Program-made: the position numbers and the translations under genes
Shown: piece by piece, positions 18,734 to 27,518 of the stretch
How the letters are laid out: every line of letters begins with the position of its first letter
Numbering within the stretch: position 1 is the first letter of the stretch
The notes under the pieces: model-generated
Databases searched by the model: none
Told to the model about the DNA's origin: nothing
Seen by the model: the letters and a program-made list of their open reading frames with translations, nothing else
DNA from: Novipirellula herctigrandis
Lineage (GTDB): Bacteria > Planctomycetota > Planctomycetia > Pirellulales > Pirellulaceae
Length of the DNA stretch: 64,000 bases
Direction: 5' to 3'
Assembly (NCBI GenBank): GCA_007859835.1
Contig: SJPJ01000001.1
Location: forward strand, 6,765,260 to 6,829,259

Positions 18734-19534
18734 GTGCATCGATCTGTTCTACAAAAACTGTGCGTCATCCTTTTTCTGACGACAACGGTGGGCGCTTTTG
18801 CACAGGACTTGGCAAGTAAGGACGAGCTGTACACTGGAAAGGAGTATTCTGATGCGTTCGCGAATCCCGAGGACGATCCGGAGCTGCCCAATGTGCTGTT
18901 GATCGGCGATTCAATATCGATTGGGTACACGGTCGACGTTCGCAAGCGGATGAGGGGAAAGGCAGATGTCTTTCGAATTCCCACAAATGGGAAAAACGCA
19001 GCGTACGGTAGTGAAAACCTAGGCAAGTGGATCGGAACACGGAAGTGGGATGTCATCCATTTCAATTGGGGCTTGTGGGACATTTGCTACCGAAATCCAA
19101 AGGCAAAGACGCAAGGGCATCGAGACAAGGTCAGCGGAATATTGACCGCAAGTCCTGATCAATACCGCAAGAGCCTTGAGCAGATCGTTGCCCGCTTGAA
19201 GAAAACAGACGCGACGCTGATTTGGTGCGCGACAACGCCAGTGCCAGAGCTTGAGGCCGGGCGAAAGGTTGGAGATGAAATTGAATACAATTTGATTGCT
19301 GAATTCATCATGAAGAAAAACGGGGTTTTGATCGATGACCTGCATGCTCACGCTTCGCTGAGACTGCCTGGAATTTGGAGACGAAAAGGGGACGTCCACT
19401 ATAAACCGCAAGGATATGCCTATTTGGCGGATAAGGTCGCCCTTGAGATATCCGCAGCACTTTCAAAGGAAAGAAGCGGGAAGGAAAAAACGGAAGTGTC
19501 GCCTGCGGTGACCATACGGGGCAGCCAGCATTAA
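18734..19534 (+). CDS. Secreted SGNH/GDSL-type hydrolase
   Basis: Predicted carbohydrate esterase or deacetylase, 266 residues with an N-terminal signal peptide. The SGNH blocks are present: LLIGDSISIGY (nucleophile serine near residue 60), HFNWGLWDI for the Gly/Asn blocks, and GDVHYKPQGY (Asp-x-x-His block near residue 220). The start is GTG 18734 with AGGGAG upstream. It lies between the GH95 gene and sulfatase debris, which suggests removal of acyl groups from the same glycan. The substrate is an inference from neighbourhood only. Confidence 0.85.
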   Translation: MHRSVLQKLCVILFLTTTVGAFAQDLASKDELYTGKEYSDAFANPEDDPELPNVLLIGDSISIGYTVDVRKRMRGKADVFRIPTNGKNAAYGSENLGKWIGTRKWDVIHFNWGLWDICYRNPKAKTQGHRDKVSGILTASPDQYRKSLEQIVARLKKTDATLIWCATTPVPELEAGRKVGDEIEYNLIAEFIMKKNGVLIDDLHAHASLRLPGIWRRKGDVHYKPQGYAYLADKVALEISAALSKERSGKEKTEVSPAVTIRGSQH

Positions 19535-19542
19535 AGAGGCGG

Positions 19543-19683
19543 CATGATGCCCATGCAGATTTGATCGGGTTTAAGTTTGATGTGTGGAAAGGCGGGCGTC
19601 GTGTACCGTTCATCGTGCATTGGCCTGGCAGAATTAAGCCTGACAGAATTAAGCCTGACAGTGTCTTTGGCACCAACCTTTAA
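19543..19683 (+). pseudogene. Sulfatase internal fragment
   Basis: A 46-codon open stretch reads FKFDVWKGGRRVPFIVHWPG followed by RIKPD. This is the conserved sulfatase segment that follows the catalytic domain (K-x-x-x-W-E/K-G-G-x-R-V-P-F-I-x-x-W-P-G). It contains an exact tandem duplication of 15 bp (19630-19644 and 19645-19659), giving RIKPDRIKPD, and ends at TAA 19681. No start or catalytic part belongs to it. It begins just nine bases after the SGNH hydrolase stop. Confidence 0.72.
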
Positions 19684-19771
19684 TTCGCCACACAATCCAT
19701 CAACAAAAGAAATTGATGGGAAATTTGTGCTCTGCTTCATTGTCAATGAAAACAATGATCTAAAAACGCAG

Positions 19772-19861
19772 CGAATCGTCATGTTTGTCGCAGACGATCT
19801 GAATGACGACTGGAAACCTTGCGACGGAGCAGAGACCGACGGAACGGTGCTTTATCGAGCT
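19772..19861 (+). pseudogene. Possible sulfatase N-terminal fragment
   Basis: The frame reads RIVMFVADDLNDDWKPCDG, which resembles the first strand and metal-binding Asp-Asp of type I sulfatases (N-I-V-x-x-x-A-D-D-L). The family's C-x-P-x-R formylglycine site should follow but the frame ends at 19863. Because this N-terminal piece lies after an internal piece (19543-19683), the two must come from different genes or from a rearrangement. The match is short, so the call is tentative. Confidence 0.4.
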
Positions 19862-19863
19862 TA

Positions 19864-20550
19864 GCTACGGGTGGCAATGGAATTCGTATACCATCGATGT
19901 GGGCGTACAACCAATCCGTCACGACTTCTTTCCACAACGACGCATGTTGCAATCAAAGCTGGCCACGGACGATGCACCGATGTGAGCATTCCGCATGAGC
20001 GTCGTCACTGGTTTGTGCCTTTCCAGAGTTCAGGGACATCGATGAAGTCCTCCGTGCCCTTGACGCTCTGTTTGAACCGATCACCGCAAACGTGTAACGC
20101 AGCCGGTGATGATCTGCTTGCTCTGGAAAAGCCCAAGCGGTGCCTCACCAAATCTCCGTCGAGCAGCATTCCGCAACGTCGGCTATGCTGGGATACACGG
20201 AAATCGAGGCAAGCGAAATGTCGAGTCGAGTAACTGGATGCAACACTCCGTTGGCTCATAGGAAAATCGTTGTGGTGAAGCGATTTCCGATCGTGATGTT
20301 TCTTATTGCTCGAGACGGTTAAAATAGAGGGAAATCAGTCTTCGATAGCAGCGCATGAATCGCTCAAGCGTGGCTTTAACGGTGGTGACTGGTTTGCTTG
20401 CTTTTGCGAGAGGTGCCGAGGTCAACTTGCTCGAATGCGGTCGGTCGATCGTCATTTTTGCTCTGCCCTCAGACCAAAGATTGGGTGATCGACCCAAATG
20501 GGCAAACAGTTTTACTAGGACGGTACTCCAAACCGGGCTTCGTCTTCATT
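19864..20550. other. Gene-free region before the sigma factor
   Basis: About 690 bp with only short overlapping frames that match nothing I recognise. One stretch reads plausibly as protein (PFPEFRDIDEVLRALDALF near 20020-20090) but stops at once, so this may be further gene debris. The promoter of the following sigma factor gene must lie in the last part, but no boxes can be assigned. Confidence 0.3.
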
Positions 20551-21171
20551 TTGAATAGTCAATCACAAAACCTGCCGACTCGGATTTCGTTGCTGGAGCT
20601 TGCCCAATCCGGGAAAGACCATCCGGCGTGGGAGGAATTGCTGGGATACTATGAACCGTTCATTGGTCGGATTCTTGTTCACATGGGAGTGGCTCGATCC
20701 GACCTCGACGATGTCTGCCAATTGGTGCTGATGCGACTTTGGAAAGATTTGGTCAATTATCAATACCAACCGCAGCGAGCTCGTTTTCGAACATGGTTGT
20801 CGTACTTGATCCATAGTACGCTGGTCGATTGGCATCGGAAACAAGGACGCAACCAGACAACAGTAAGCTCGGATTCGATCGAATTTGGGGAAGTTCTGAT
20901 GGGCCAATCCGAATTGGAATTGCGGATTCAGGCAGAGTGGAAGGAGTATATTGTGAACCTAGCTCTCGAGCGTCTGAAAACGATCTTTTCTGGAAATGCC
21001 GTGGATGTATTTGTCCGAAGCGTCGAGGGACAGTCGGCTGCAGAGATCAGCCAACAATTGAATATCAGCGAAGAAAGCGTGTATGTGTTGAAGCATCGCG
21101 TCAAAAAGCGTCTTGTTCGCGAAGCGCATGAATTACGACGAGAGCTAGAGCTCCCCGATGACAATCGATGA
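20551..21171 (+). CDS. ECF-type RNA polymerase sigma factor
   Basis: Alternative sigma factor of ~206 residues. The frame opens at 20398, but the upstream part is not sigma-like; I prefer TTG 20551, just before NSQSQNLPTRISLLELAQSG. Region 2 covers ILVHMGVARSDLDDVCQLVL through FRTWLSYLIHSTLVDWHRK. Region 4 is VRSVEGQSAAEISQQLNI followed by the recognition helix SEESVYVLKHRVKKRLVRE. It is followed after ~120 bp by a Ser/Thr kinase gene, an arrangement frequent in planctomycetes where the kinase is thought to control sigma activity. No anti-sigma factor gene is adjacent. Confidence 0.88.
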   Translation: MNSQSQNLPTRISLLELAQSGKDHPAWEELLGYYEPFIGRILVHMGVARSDLDDVCQLVLMRLWKDLVNYQYQPQRARFRTWLSYLIHSTLVDWHRKQGRNQTTVSSDSIEFGEVLMGQSELELRIQAEWKEYIVNLALERLKTIFSGNAVDVFVRSVEGQSAAEISQQLNISEESVYVLKHRVKKRLVREAHELRRELELPDDNR

Positions 21172-21290
21172 ACTCAATTTGCGAGAGATCGTCACTTTGA
21201 CGACGAGATGCCGTGCTTTGTAAATTGAATCAGTAGGCCGTTAGCCACGGTTCTCACCAATCATCCGAAACCCAATCTTTTAGTGCCCTG

Positions 21291-23444
21291 ATGACCAGCG
21301 ATCATTCCCACCGCGAAGCAATACAGCGGATCAAGCCGATAGTAGACGACTTGTTCGATCAAGCCGATCCATCGCATGCGTTCGGTGATTGCCTGGAATC
21401 CGATGACGAAATTTGTCCTCTGTATTGTTCGATTTCACGAATCAAAGAGCGTTACCAAGAACCCGAGCTGATTGGTCGCGGTGGAATGAAAGAGGTTTAT
21501 CGCGTTTACGACGCCAGAGCGGTGCGGCATGTCGCAATGGCCAAGCCTTTGCCAGAATTTTCGAGCGATCAATACGACGCATTTTTACGCGAGGCCCACC
21601 TGACAGCGAGATTGGATCACCCCAACATCATCAACCTGTTCGACATGGACATTGATCAGAAAGGGCGTCCGTTTTTCACAATGGAATTAAGACACGGACA
21701 TTCGCTGCGTGCGGTCATCAAGTCGCTGCAGGATGGTCGATCAAGCGAAGAATTTCCGTTGCATCAACGATTGGATCTCTTTCTACGAGTTTGCGATGCC
21801 ATCGCTTACGCTCATTCACGCCGCGTTTTACACCTGGACATCAAACCCGAGAACATCTTTGTGGGTGATTTTGGAGAGGTGAAGGTCTGCGATTGGGGGA
21901 TGGGCGTCGTCATGGCTCGCGAGCACGGCGGTAACGAATCTACGGTACTGCTGGATCCCGATCTTTATGGATCACTTTTGCAATCCGCCAGTGGGACGCC
22001 GACTTACATGGCCCCCGAGCAAAAAGACAAGCGGCAACAAAAAACTCCACAAATGGACATCTACGCTCTCGGCTGTCTTTTACAGGAAATGCTGACCTTA
22101 AATGCACCCGTGAAATCGAGGTCCGGGAATTCGGGTATCGACTCTGCGCTGGCGGCGACGATTGCCACGGCCATCGAGACCGACCCCGCCGATCGTTATC
22201 AGAGAGTCGAGGAAATGCGGGAAGACATCTCGCGTTTTATGCTTGGCTTTAGTACGTCAGTGGAGCGAACCAGTCTGCGTCGCGAAGCGGCCTTGTTTTT
22301 TCGGAGGCATCGCGAGGCATGCTCAATCGCGTTGGGCTTGCTGACTGTTTTGGCAATGTGTGTCACGTTTTTCGTGCTGCAGCTTCGCAACAGCCGCGAG
22401 CAAGCTCTGAATGCTGAAGCCGTAGCGGTTGAAGCACGTGCTAGATCAGAAGAATCGAGAATCATTGCGGAACAGGCGCAGCTACGCGCTGAACAAGATC
22501 AACGGCGTGCGGAACAGGCCCAACAGCTGACGGAGTCAGCCCTCGTTGAAGCCGAGCATGAACGAAGGAGCGCCGAAGAGTCTCTGGCAAAGTATATGGC
22601 TGAAAAGGAGCTGTCGAACAAACGTCGCTATCGGCAAGTTGCAGCTGCGGCTCGCCATTCAGATTTTGTCATCGACTCAGCGTTGCAGCGTGACATGGGG
22701 TTGCGGTCTGCCATCCAGTTTGCGCTCGATCACATGGACTCGATTCTCGATTTTCACCCTCCGCCAGCGTCGTTTGCCTGGACTCAAAAGTTTTGGATTT
22801 TGTTTCTCACCCAGGATTTTCAAGCGGCGCTCAATCTGGTCAGAGATGGCAAAGAGATTCATCCAGATCTCGTTCAACTCGCCGAAAAGTATTTGCCACA
22901 TCTAAATTCAGACGGCCACCTCGACACAGGCCACTTCATCGCGGTAATGCAGGAATTGATTTCGGTGGATCGGTGGCGGGCGCCGCTCGCTGAAAAGATG
23001 ATGATCTATGACGGAATTCACGATCGATCGCCCGAAGACAAACTTGCAATTGCTCGAGCTTGGGTACAGATCAATAATTCACTTTGGAACCGTGAAGGGA
23101 TGACCTATGACCCCGACACTGCAACGGTGCGTTTGCGTGGGAATGGTCTGACTCACCTCAACAGGACGATCGCAATTTCTAACCGCCATCCAAATCGTTT
23201 CAGCCTATTGCACATCCTGAAACCCAAAGTGCTGGATCTTCGGGGGACGCAATTTCAAGACTTATCCGAAGTGGACAGCATGCAGTTGCTGGAACTGGAT
23301 ATCCGCCAGACGCCTGTTACCGATCTTTCTGCGCTACAGGGCAACCGAACGCTCCGTCGCCTTTTGATGGATCCCGACCAGGTGTCGGAGTCACAAATGG
23401 CAAGCCTGCCGAAGTCGATCGAAGTCATGCTGGGGTCTGAATGA
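21291..23444 (+). CDS. Membrane Ser/Thr protein kinase, sigma-linked
   Basis: Kinase of 717 residues, probably partnered with the upstream sigma factor. The kinase domain spans ~55-320, with LIGRGGMKEVYRVYD as the glycine loop (lysine where the third glycine usually stands), VAMAKPL at the beta-3 lysine, HLDIKPEN as the catalytic loop (HLD for HRD), DWG in place of DFG, and GTPTYMAPEQ in the activation segment. One membrane helix (~345-365) is followed by an Ala/Glu-rich coiled coil (~370-445) and a C-terminal domain ending in leucine-rich-like strands (VLDLRGTQF, LLELDIRQTPVTDLSAL). The tail is probably the sensor on the other side of the membrane. The catalytic Asp and Asn remain, so activity is likely. 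Confidence 0.88.
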   Translation: MTSDHSHREAIQRIKPIVDDLFDQADPSHAFGDCLESDDEICPLYCSISRIKERYQEPELIGRGGMKEVYRVYDARAVRHVAMAKPLPEFSSDQYDAFLREAHLTARLDHPNIINLFDMDIDQKGRPFFTMELRHGHSLRAVIKSLQDGRSSEEFPLHQRLDLFLRVCDAIAYAHSRRVLHLDIKPENIFVGDFGEVKVCDWGMGVVMAREHGGNESTVLLDPDLYGSLLQSASGTPTYMAPEQKDKRQQKTPQMDIYALGCLLQEMLTLNAPVKSRSGNSGIDSALAATIATAIETDPADRYQRVEEMREDISRFMLGFSTSVERTSLRREAALFFRRHREACSIALGLLTVLAMCVTFFVLQLRNSREQALNAEAVAVEARARSEESRIIAEQAQLRAEQDQRRAEQAQQLTESALVEAEHERRSAEESLAKYMAEKELSNKRRYRQVAAAARHSDFVIDSALQRDMGLRSAIQFALDHMDSILDFHPPPASFAWTQKFWILFLTQDFQAALNLVRDGKEIHPDLVQLAEKYLPHLNSDGHLDTGHFIAVMQELISVDRWRAPLAEKMMIYDGIHDRSPEDKLAIARAWVQINNSLWNREGMTYDPDTATVRLRGNGLTHLNRTIAISNRHPNRFSLLHILKPKVLDLRGTQFQDLSEVDSMQLLELDIRQTPVTDLSALQGNRTLRRLLMDPDQVSESQMASLPKSIEVMLGSE

Positions 23445-23488
23445 CCCTTCTGGCCATGCCACAATCAGCATGTCGGATCGATTAAATC

Positions 23489-23602
23489 GAGCATTTTCTC
23501 ATGGAGGTGTTTAAATGGCCGTCTCCAAAAACATGAAGCGAATGGTTTCGATTCGTGTTTTTCTCAGCATTTTCTAATGAAAGTGTTCAGATTGCCGCTG
23601 TC
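23489..23602 (+). repeat. Two imperfect ~38-bp direct repeats upstream of DUF1559 gene
   Basis: AGCATTTTCT occurs at 23490-23499 and 23566-23575. In both copies it is followed by the same pattern (ATGGAGGTGTTTAAATGGCC against ATGAAAGTGTTCAGATTGCC) and then G-TCC. The copies are 76 bp apart in the leader of the pseudopilin gene. They could be regulatory or traces of a duplicated gene start; each holds an ATG, but neither opens a usable frame. Confidence 0.45.
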
Positions 23603-23681
23603 CGCATCGGTAATGCCACTGAATCTCACTAGGCAATAACCACATTTCGTTATTTTTCGCATTCTTTTGGATAATATATTT

Positions 23682-24974
23682 ATGAACATATCTTGGCCTT
23701 CTCCGCGAACTGCACGCGGATTCACACTCGTCGAATTGCTCGTCGTGATCGCAATCATCGGCGTACTTGTAGGGTTGCTGCTTCCTGCCGTTCAGGCAGC
23801 GCGAGAGGCAGCTCGGCGAATGAGCTGTAGCAACAATTTCAAGCAAATCGGCCTTGCGGTACACAATTACCACTCGGCTTACCAACAGATGCCAACTCAT
23901 ATGTCAGGAACGGATGACGGAAGAATGGGAGCTGGATCTGCTACCCACCCTCGGAACTACTACAACGGACAGCGACACAGCATTTTCGTTGGGATGCTAC
24001 CCTTCTTCGAGGCACAATCGCTGTGGGAGCAAATTTCTAACTCGTTGGTCGGCCGTACCGATGGAGCAACGACTGGACTTGGTTCTGTTGCAAACCCTTG
24101 GGTCCCTTTCGGGCCAACGCCCGATAAAATTCAGTACCCTCCATACGTGACGCAGATCCCAACACTCAGATGCCCGAGTGACCCAGGTGTCGGGCTCCCC
24201 GCATTCGGTCGGACAAATTATGCTGCCTGCCTGGGCGACAGCCCATTCCGCGGTGCCGGTGGATACGCGAACAATTCCATGAACCGCACCGCTGAACGTG
24301 CTCAATCGGTTCAAGCCGGTCAGCGCGGTGCCTTCGTGCCACGAAAAAAAATGCGGTTCCGTGACATTCTCGATGGCTTGTCTAATACGATCATGTCGGG
24401 TGAGATTGCTACCGATCTCGGCGATAAAGACATACGAACTGATCCATTGGGCAACAACCCAAATGTGACGCTTCAAGCAGAGCTATCAAGTGGAACGCTG
24501 CTTAATCCGCCAACCGGATCGCCGAGTGAGTGTTCCAGAAATGCTGCCATCGATCCGGTGCGGCCACAATTTTGGATTGCTGGTGCAATTAGACCGATGT
24601 CCAATGTTTCTGCTCTCACACTGCGTGGATTTCGCTGGGCGAGTGGCCAACCTCAAATGAGCACGATCAATACGATGGCGCCGCCGAACTCTGCCACTTG
24701 TACGACCAAAGGAAACGAACCAGGAACAAACTGGGTGTATAACCGGTCGGGTGTGCTTCCGCCTAGCAGCCGACACCAAGGTGGATGTCATGTCTTGATG
24801 GGCGATGGCGCGGTGAAGTTTATTACCGACTCGATTGAAGCCGGCGACCAGACGGTTACTCCTGTTGCCCTGAGAGGTACGGGCAAAAGTGCCCCGGGCT
24901 CAGTGAGTCCTTATGGCCTTTGGGGAGCCTTGGGAACTCGTGCCTCGAAGGAAACGATTGAGGAAGAGTTTTAA
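23682..24974 (+). CDS. DUF1559 pseudopilin-like protein
   Basis: Secreted, type II pseudopilin-like protein of the large planctomycete DUF1559 family, 430 residues. I start it at ATG 23682 because the prepilin signal then begins properly: a short basic leader, cleavage after G in [18 protein letters not shown], and the membrane helix [18 protein letters not shown]. The family-specific [18 protein letters not shown] follows, and the C-terminus holds [20 protein letters not shown], the DUF1559 hallmark. The function is unknown; it is probably assembled by a type II/IV-like system at the cell surface. The next gene encodes a small lipoprotein, a common pairing. Confidence 0.94.
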   Translation: MNISWPSPRTARGFTLVELLVVIAIIGVLVGLLLPAVQAAREAARRMSCSNNFKQIGLAVHNYHSAYQQMPTHMSGTDDGRMGAGSATHPRNYYNGQRHSIFVGMLPFFEAQSLWEQISNSLVGRTDGATTGLGSVANPWVPFGPTPDKIQYPPYVTQIPTLRCPSDPGVGLPAFGRTNYAACLGDSPFRGAGGYANNSMNRTAERAQSVQAGQRGAFVPRKKMRFRDILDGLSNTIMSGEIATDLGDKDIRTDPLGNNPNVTLQAELSSGTLLNPPTGSPSECSRNAAIDPVRPQFWIAGAIRPMSNVSALTLRGFRWASGQPQMSTINTMAPPNSATCTTKGNEPGTNWVYNRSGVLPPSSRHQGGCHVLMGDGAVKFITDSIEAGDQTVTPVALRGTGKSAPGSVSPYGLWGALGTRASKETIEEEF

Positions 24975-25061
24975 GTTCACCCTCTGCTCATGGACCAAGA
25001 GTGAAGAGATTTTTTCTGTGTGCACCAACCCATGCAAATCCATTTTTTAAGATGAAGTCAA

Positions 25062-25259
25062 ATGATGAAACGACACCTTACTTTCCTATGCCTGCTGTGC
25101 GGCCTTGTTGGCTTCGTAGGTTGTGATTCAAAACAGGGCGGGCTAGTGACTGACCAAAGCGATATGACGATTGAAGAATTCGAGGCGCTTCAGGCTGAAA
25201 TATTGTTGAATAATCCAGGTGAAGTCGCGGACCCAGCTCCAGAAGCAGAGAAGGAATGA
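25062..25259 (+). CDS. Small lipoprotein following DUF1559 gene
   Basis: 65-residue lipoprotein. A basic N-terminus and hydrophobic stretch (FLCLLCGLVGFVG) lead to a lipobox ending at cysteine in FVGCDSKQGG. The rest is short, acidic and ends in PAPEAEKE. Short lipoproteins of this kind often sit directly after DUF1559 genes in planctomycetes; their role is unknown. An AT-rich hairpin (TAAACAA/TTGTTTA, 25261-25279) follows the stop and could end the transcript. Confidence 0.75.
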   Translation: MMKRHLTFLCLLCGLVGFVGCDSKQGGLVTDQSDMTIEEFEALQAEILLNNPGEVADPAPEAEKE

Positions 25260-25433
25260 ATAAACAAACGAGTTGTTTATTCTTGCTGCCCCTGGCGATC
25301 TTCTTGAGGATCGCCGAGAACACGGGCAAGCATACGAGCTATCGAATGTGATCATAGCTTTCTGGCAGGATGACGAGTATCATCCGAAACTACTTTAACT
25401 TTGTTGCTGAGTTAATAACCTCAGGGAATTTTT

Positions 25434-27518
25434 ATGAGGCTCATTGAAATACAGAGATTGTTTCCGGCATGCAAATGGTCAAGCTTGGCCTGGGTTGTTG
25501 CAATCTCGATGGCTTGTTCCTGTTTTACGCCTTGCGAAGTCCATTCGCAGGACGCCAAACGGGGACTGGGTGCCGGCGACGGCTCGCTAGCCAACTCCGT
25601 CAATTCGCGTTGGGCGTATGACTGGGGCTACCAAAATCCCAACGGGTATGTTGGCGAATACGTGCCAATGTTTTGGTCCGGTGGAAACCTGAACACAAAG
25701 ATCAATGCAATCAAAGGATATGGGAACGTTAACTATGTTCTTGGATTCAATGAGCCTGAGCGAGACAAACAAGCGAATATGACGGTTGCCAATGCGATCG
25801 GCCAGTGGGCGACAATCAGCAACGGGTTCAAGAACACCGGCATTAAGCTAGTCAGTCCCGCCGTATCAGACACCGTCGATGGCCGGGCATGGTTGACTGA
25901 CTTCATGAACCAGGTCGATGCGGACCCGAACTTGACCGTTGATGAAGTCGCATTCCATTGGTACGGAACCGTCAACATCAACAACCCCACAAGTGCGGCC
26001 AACAGTTTTTTGAACAGGGTCGATAAATACCACAACGACTACGGTCGCAATGTCTGGGTCACCGAGTTTGCTGGCATCGACTGGGGCAATAACTACACCG
26101 ACCAGCAGATGCAGCAATGGAACGCGACATTCATGAAGACCGCGATTGCTGGATTGGAATCACGCGACCATGTGACCCGGTATGGCTGGTGGAATCACAA
26201 CAATGATTCCCGCTTGGTAACAAAGAACTCGTATGGACTCTGGCGCCCCACCGAGGCGGGTGATAATTACAGTTCAACCATTACCGCAGGCCAAACGAAG
26301 GATATCAACGGCCAAAACCAGGGGACTGACTTTTTCTTTCTTCGTGGTGGCGGTCTGATAAACGATGGAAATGCATTGGGAAACTCGGCCATCGGACGTG
26401 TCTACGCGATGCGAAACAATGATGGTTCCGATGCCTCCAGTTCGATTGGTGGATCGGGTGACTTTGGCTTGGCTAGATGGGGCTCGCTGACGGTCGAAGA
26501 TGGAGCGTCGCTTCAGAAAATTGGCAGCAACACGGTTCGGCTTCGCGATGTCGACATCTTCAACGATGGCGAAATTCGCCTAATGGGCGGCACAAGCAAC
26601 CAAGGATCGTTGTGGATTTCCGGTTCCGGTACCAATGCGGTCGGGAGCGGAAGCCTGCGACTGGATTCAGGTTCTAATTTGCGACTGGGCAATGCCGTGG
26701 ACAGCACCGGTTTCGAACTTCCCTATGACATCGATTTGCGGGGCGGCACAGTCACCATTGACGGCCCAGGGGTCAAATTGACAGGCGAGAGTACGGTATT
26801 CAGGCAATCGTTTTTTGAGACGAACCAAGATTTTATGATTGCTGGAAATCTGGTCGGCAACAACGGTGGGATCGTCAAACGAGGTGTAGCAACGATGACG
26901 TTGCAAGGGATGAATAGCTATGTCGGCTACACGACAGTGAACGAGGGAACCTTGATCGTTGACGGATCCGTCGGCGGCAACAACATCATTATTAATTCCA
27001 ATGGCACGCTGGGGGGGAATGGTGAGATCGCTTCAAAGATTGACACCAACGGCGGAACCGTTGCGCCCGGAAGTAGCACGGGCACATTGACTGGGGGAAG
27101 TGCCGATTTTGCGGCGGGGTCTCGCCTAAGTCTCGAGCTGTTGTCGATATCCGATTTCGATCGACTTGTGTTGAATGGATCGCTAAACGTCGAAGCTGGA
27201 ACTATGTTAGAACTGATTCTTCTTGACGGTTTCCAACCGTTGGTTGGTGACCATTTTGATGTTCTAGACTTTACCGTGTTCAGTGGCCAATTTGGAACGA
27301 TCGAAGCTCCGACACTTGCCAATGGCAATTGGGATTTTCGTCGCTTTCAAAGTGACGGAATCATCTCGGTTTCTGCGGTTCCGGAACCATCTGCGCTGAT
27401 TGCAATGCTGTTGTGCTTGGCTCCAATTATGATCGCCCGTCGCCGACGCAAACTTCAAAAGGCCGACAGCTCCGCTTTGACGACTCTCACTGCCCCCTAT
27501 CGGCCGTTTTGCTCATGA
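25434..27518 (+). CDS. GH128-like glucanase with beta-helix and PEP-CTERM tail
   Basis: Secreted modular protein of 694 residues. After a signal peptide, residues ~50-280 form a glycosyl hydrolase catalytic core of the Asl1/GH128 type (beta-1,3-glucanases): YVLGFNEPER carries the acid/base glutamate (~105), FHWYG follows, and WVTEFAGIDW carries the nucleophile (~209). Residues ~440-600 contain autotransporter-associated beta-strand repeats (GYTTVNEGTLIVDGSVGG, NGTLGGNGEI). The C-terminus is a PEP-CTERM signal: VPEPSALIAMLLC, hydrophobic helix, RRRRK. It should be handled by exosortase and kept at the cell surface. Its stop overlaps the GH2 start (ATGA, 27515-27518), so the two are co-translated. 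Confidence 0.88.
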   Translation: MRLIEIQRLFPACKWSSLAWVVAISMACSCFTPCEVHSQDAKRGLGAGDGSLANSVNSRWAYDWGYQNPNGYVGEYVPMFWSGGNLNTKINAIKGYGNVNYVLGFNEPERDKQANMTVANAIGQWATISNGFKNTGIKLVSPAVSDTVDGRAWLTDFMNQVDADPNLTVDEVAFHWYGTVNINNPTSAANSFLNRVDKYHNDYGRNVWVTEFAGIDWGNNYTDQQMQQWNATFMKTAIAGLESRDHVTRYGWWNHNNDSRLVTKNSYGLWRPTEAGDNYSSTITAGQTKDINGQNQGTDFFFLRGGGLINDGNALGNSAIGRVYAMRNNDGSDASSSIGGSGDFGLARWGSLTVEDGASLQKIGSNTVRLRDVDIFNDGEIRLMGGTSNQGSLWISGSGTNAVGSGSLRLDSGSNLRLGNAVDSTGFELPYDIDLRGGTVTIDGPGVKLTGESTVFRQSFFETNQDFMIAGNLVGNNGGIVKRGVATMTLQGMNSYVGYTTVNEGTLIVDGSVGGNNIIINSNGTLGGNGEIASKIDTNGGTVAPGSSTGTLTGGSADFAAGSRLSLELLSISDFDRLVLNGSLNVEAGTMLELILLDGFQPLVGDHFDVLDFTVFSGQFGTIEAPTLANGNWDFRRFQSDGIISVSAVPEPSALIAMLLCLAPIMIARRRRKLQKADSSALTTLTAPYRPFCS

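Noticed and set aside
20355-20558. 67-codon frame with a signal-peptide-like start before the sigma factor
   Set aside because: It overlaps the preferred sigma start, has no recognisable mature part and lies in a region of gene debris; a chance frame is more likely.
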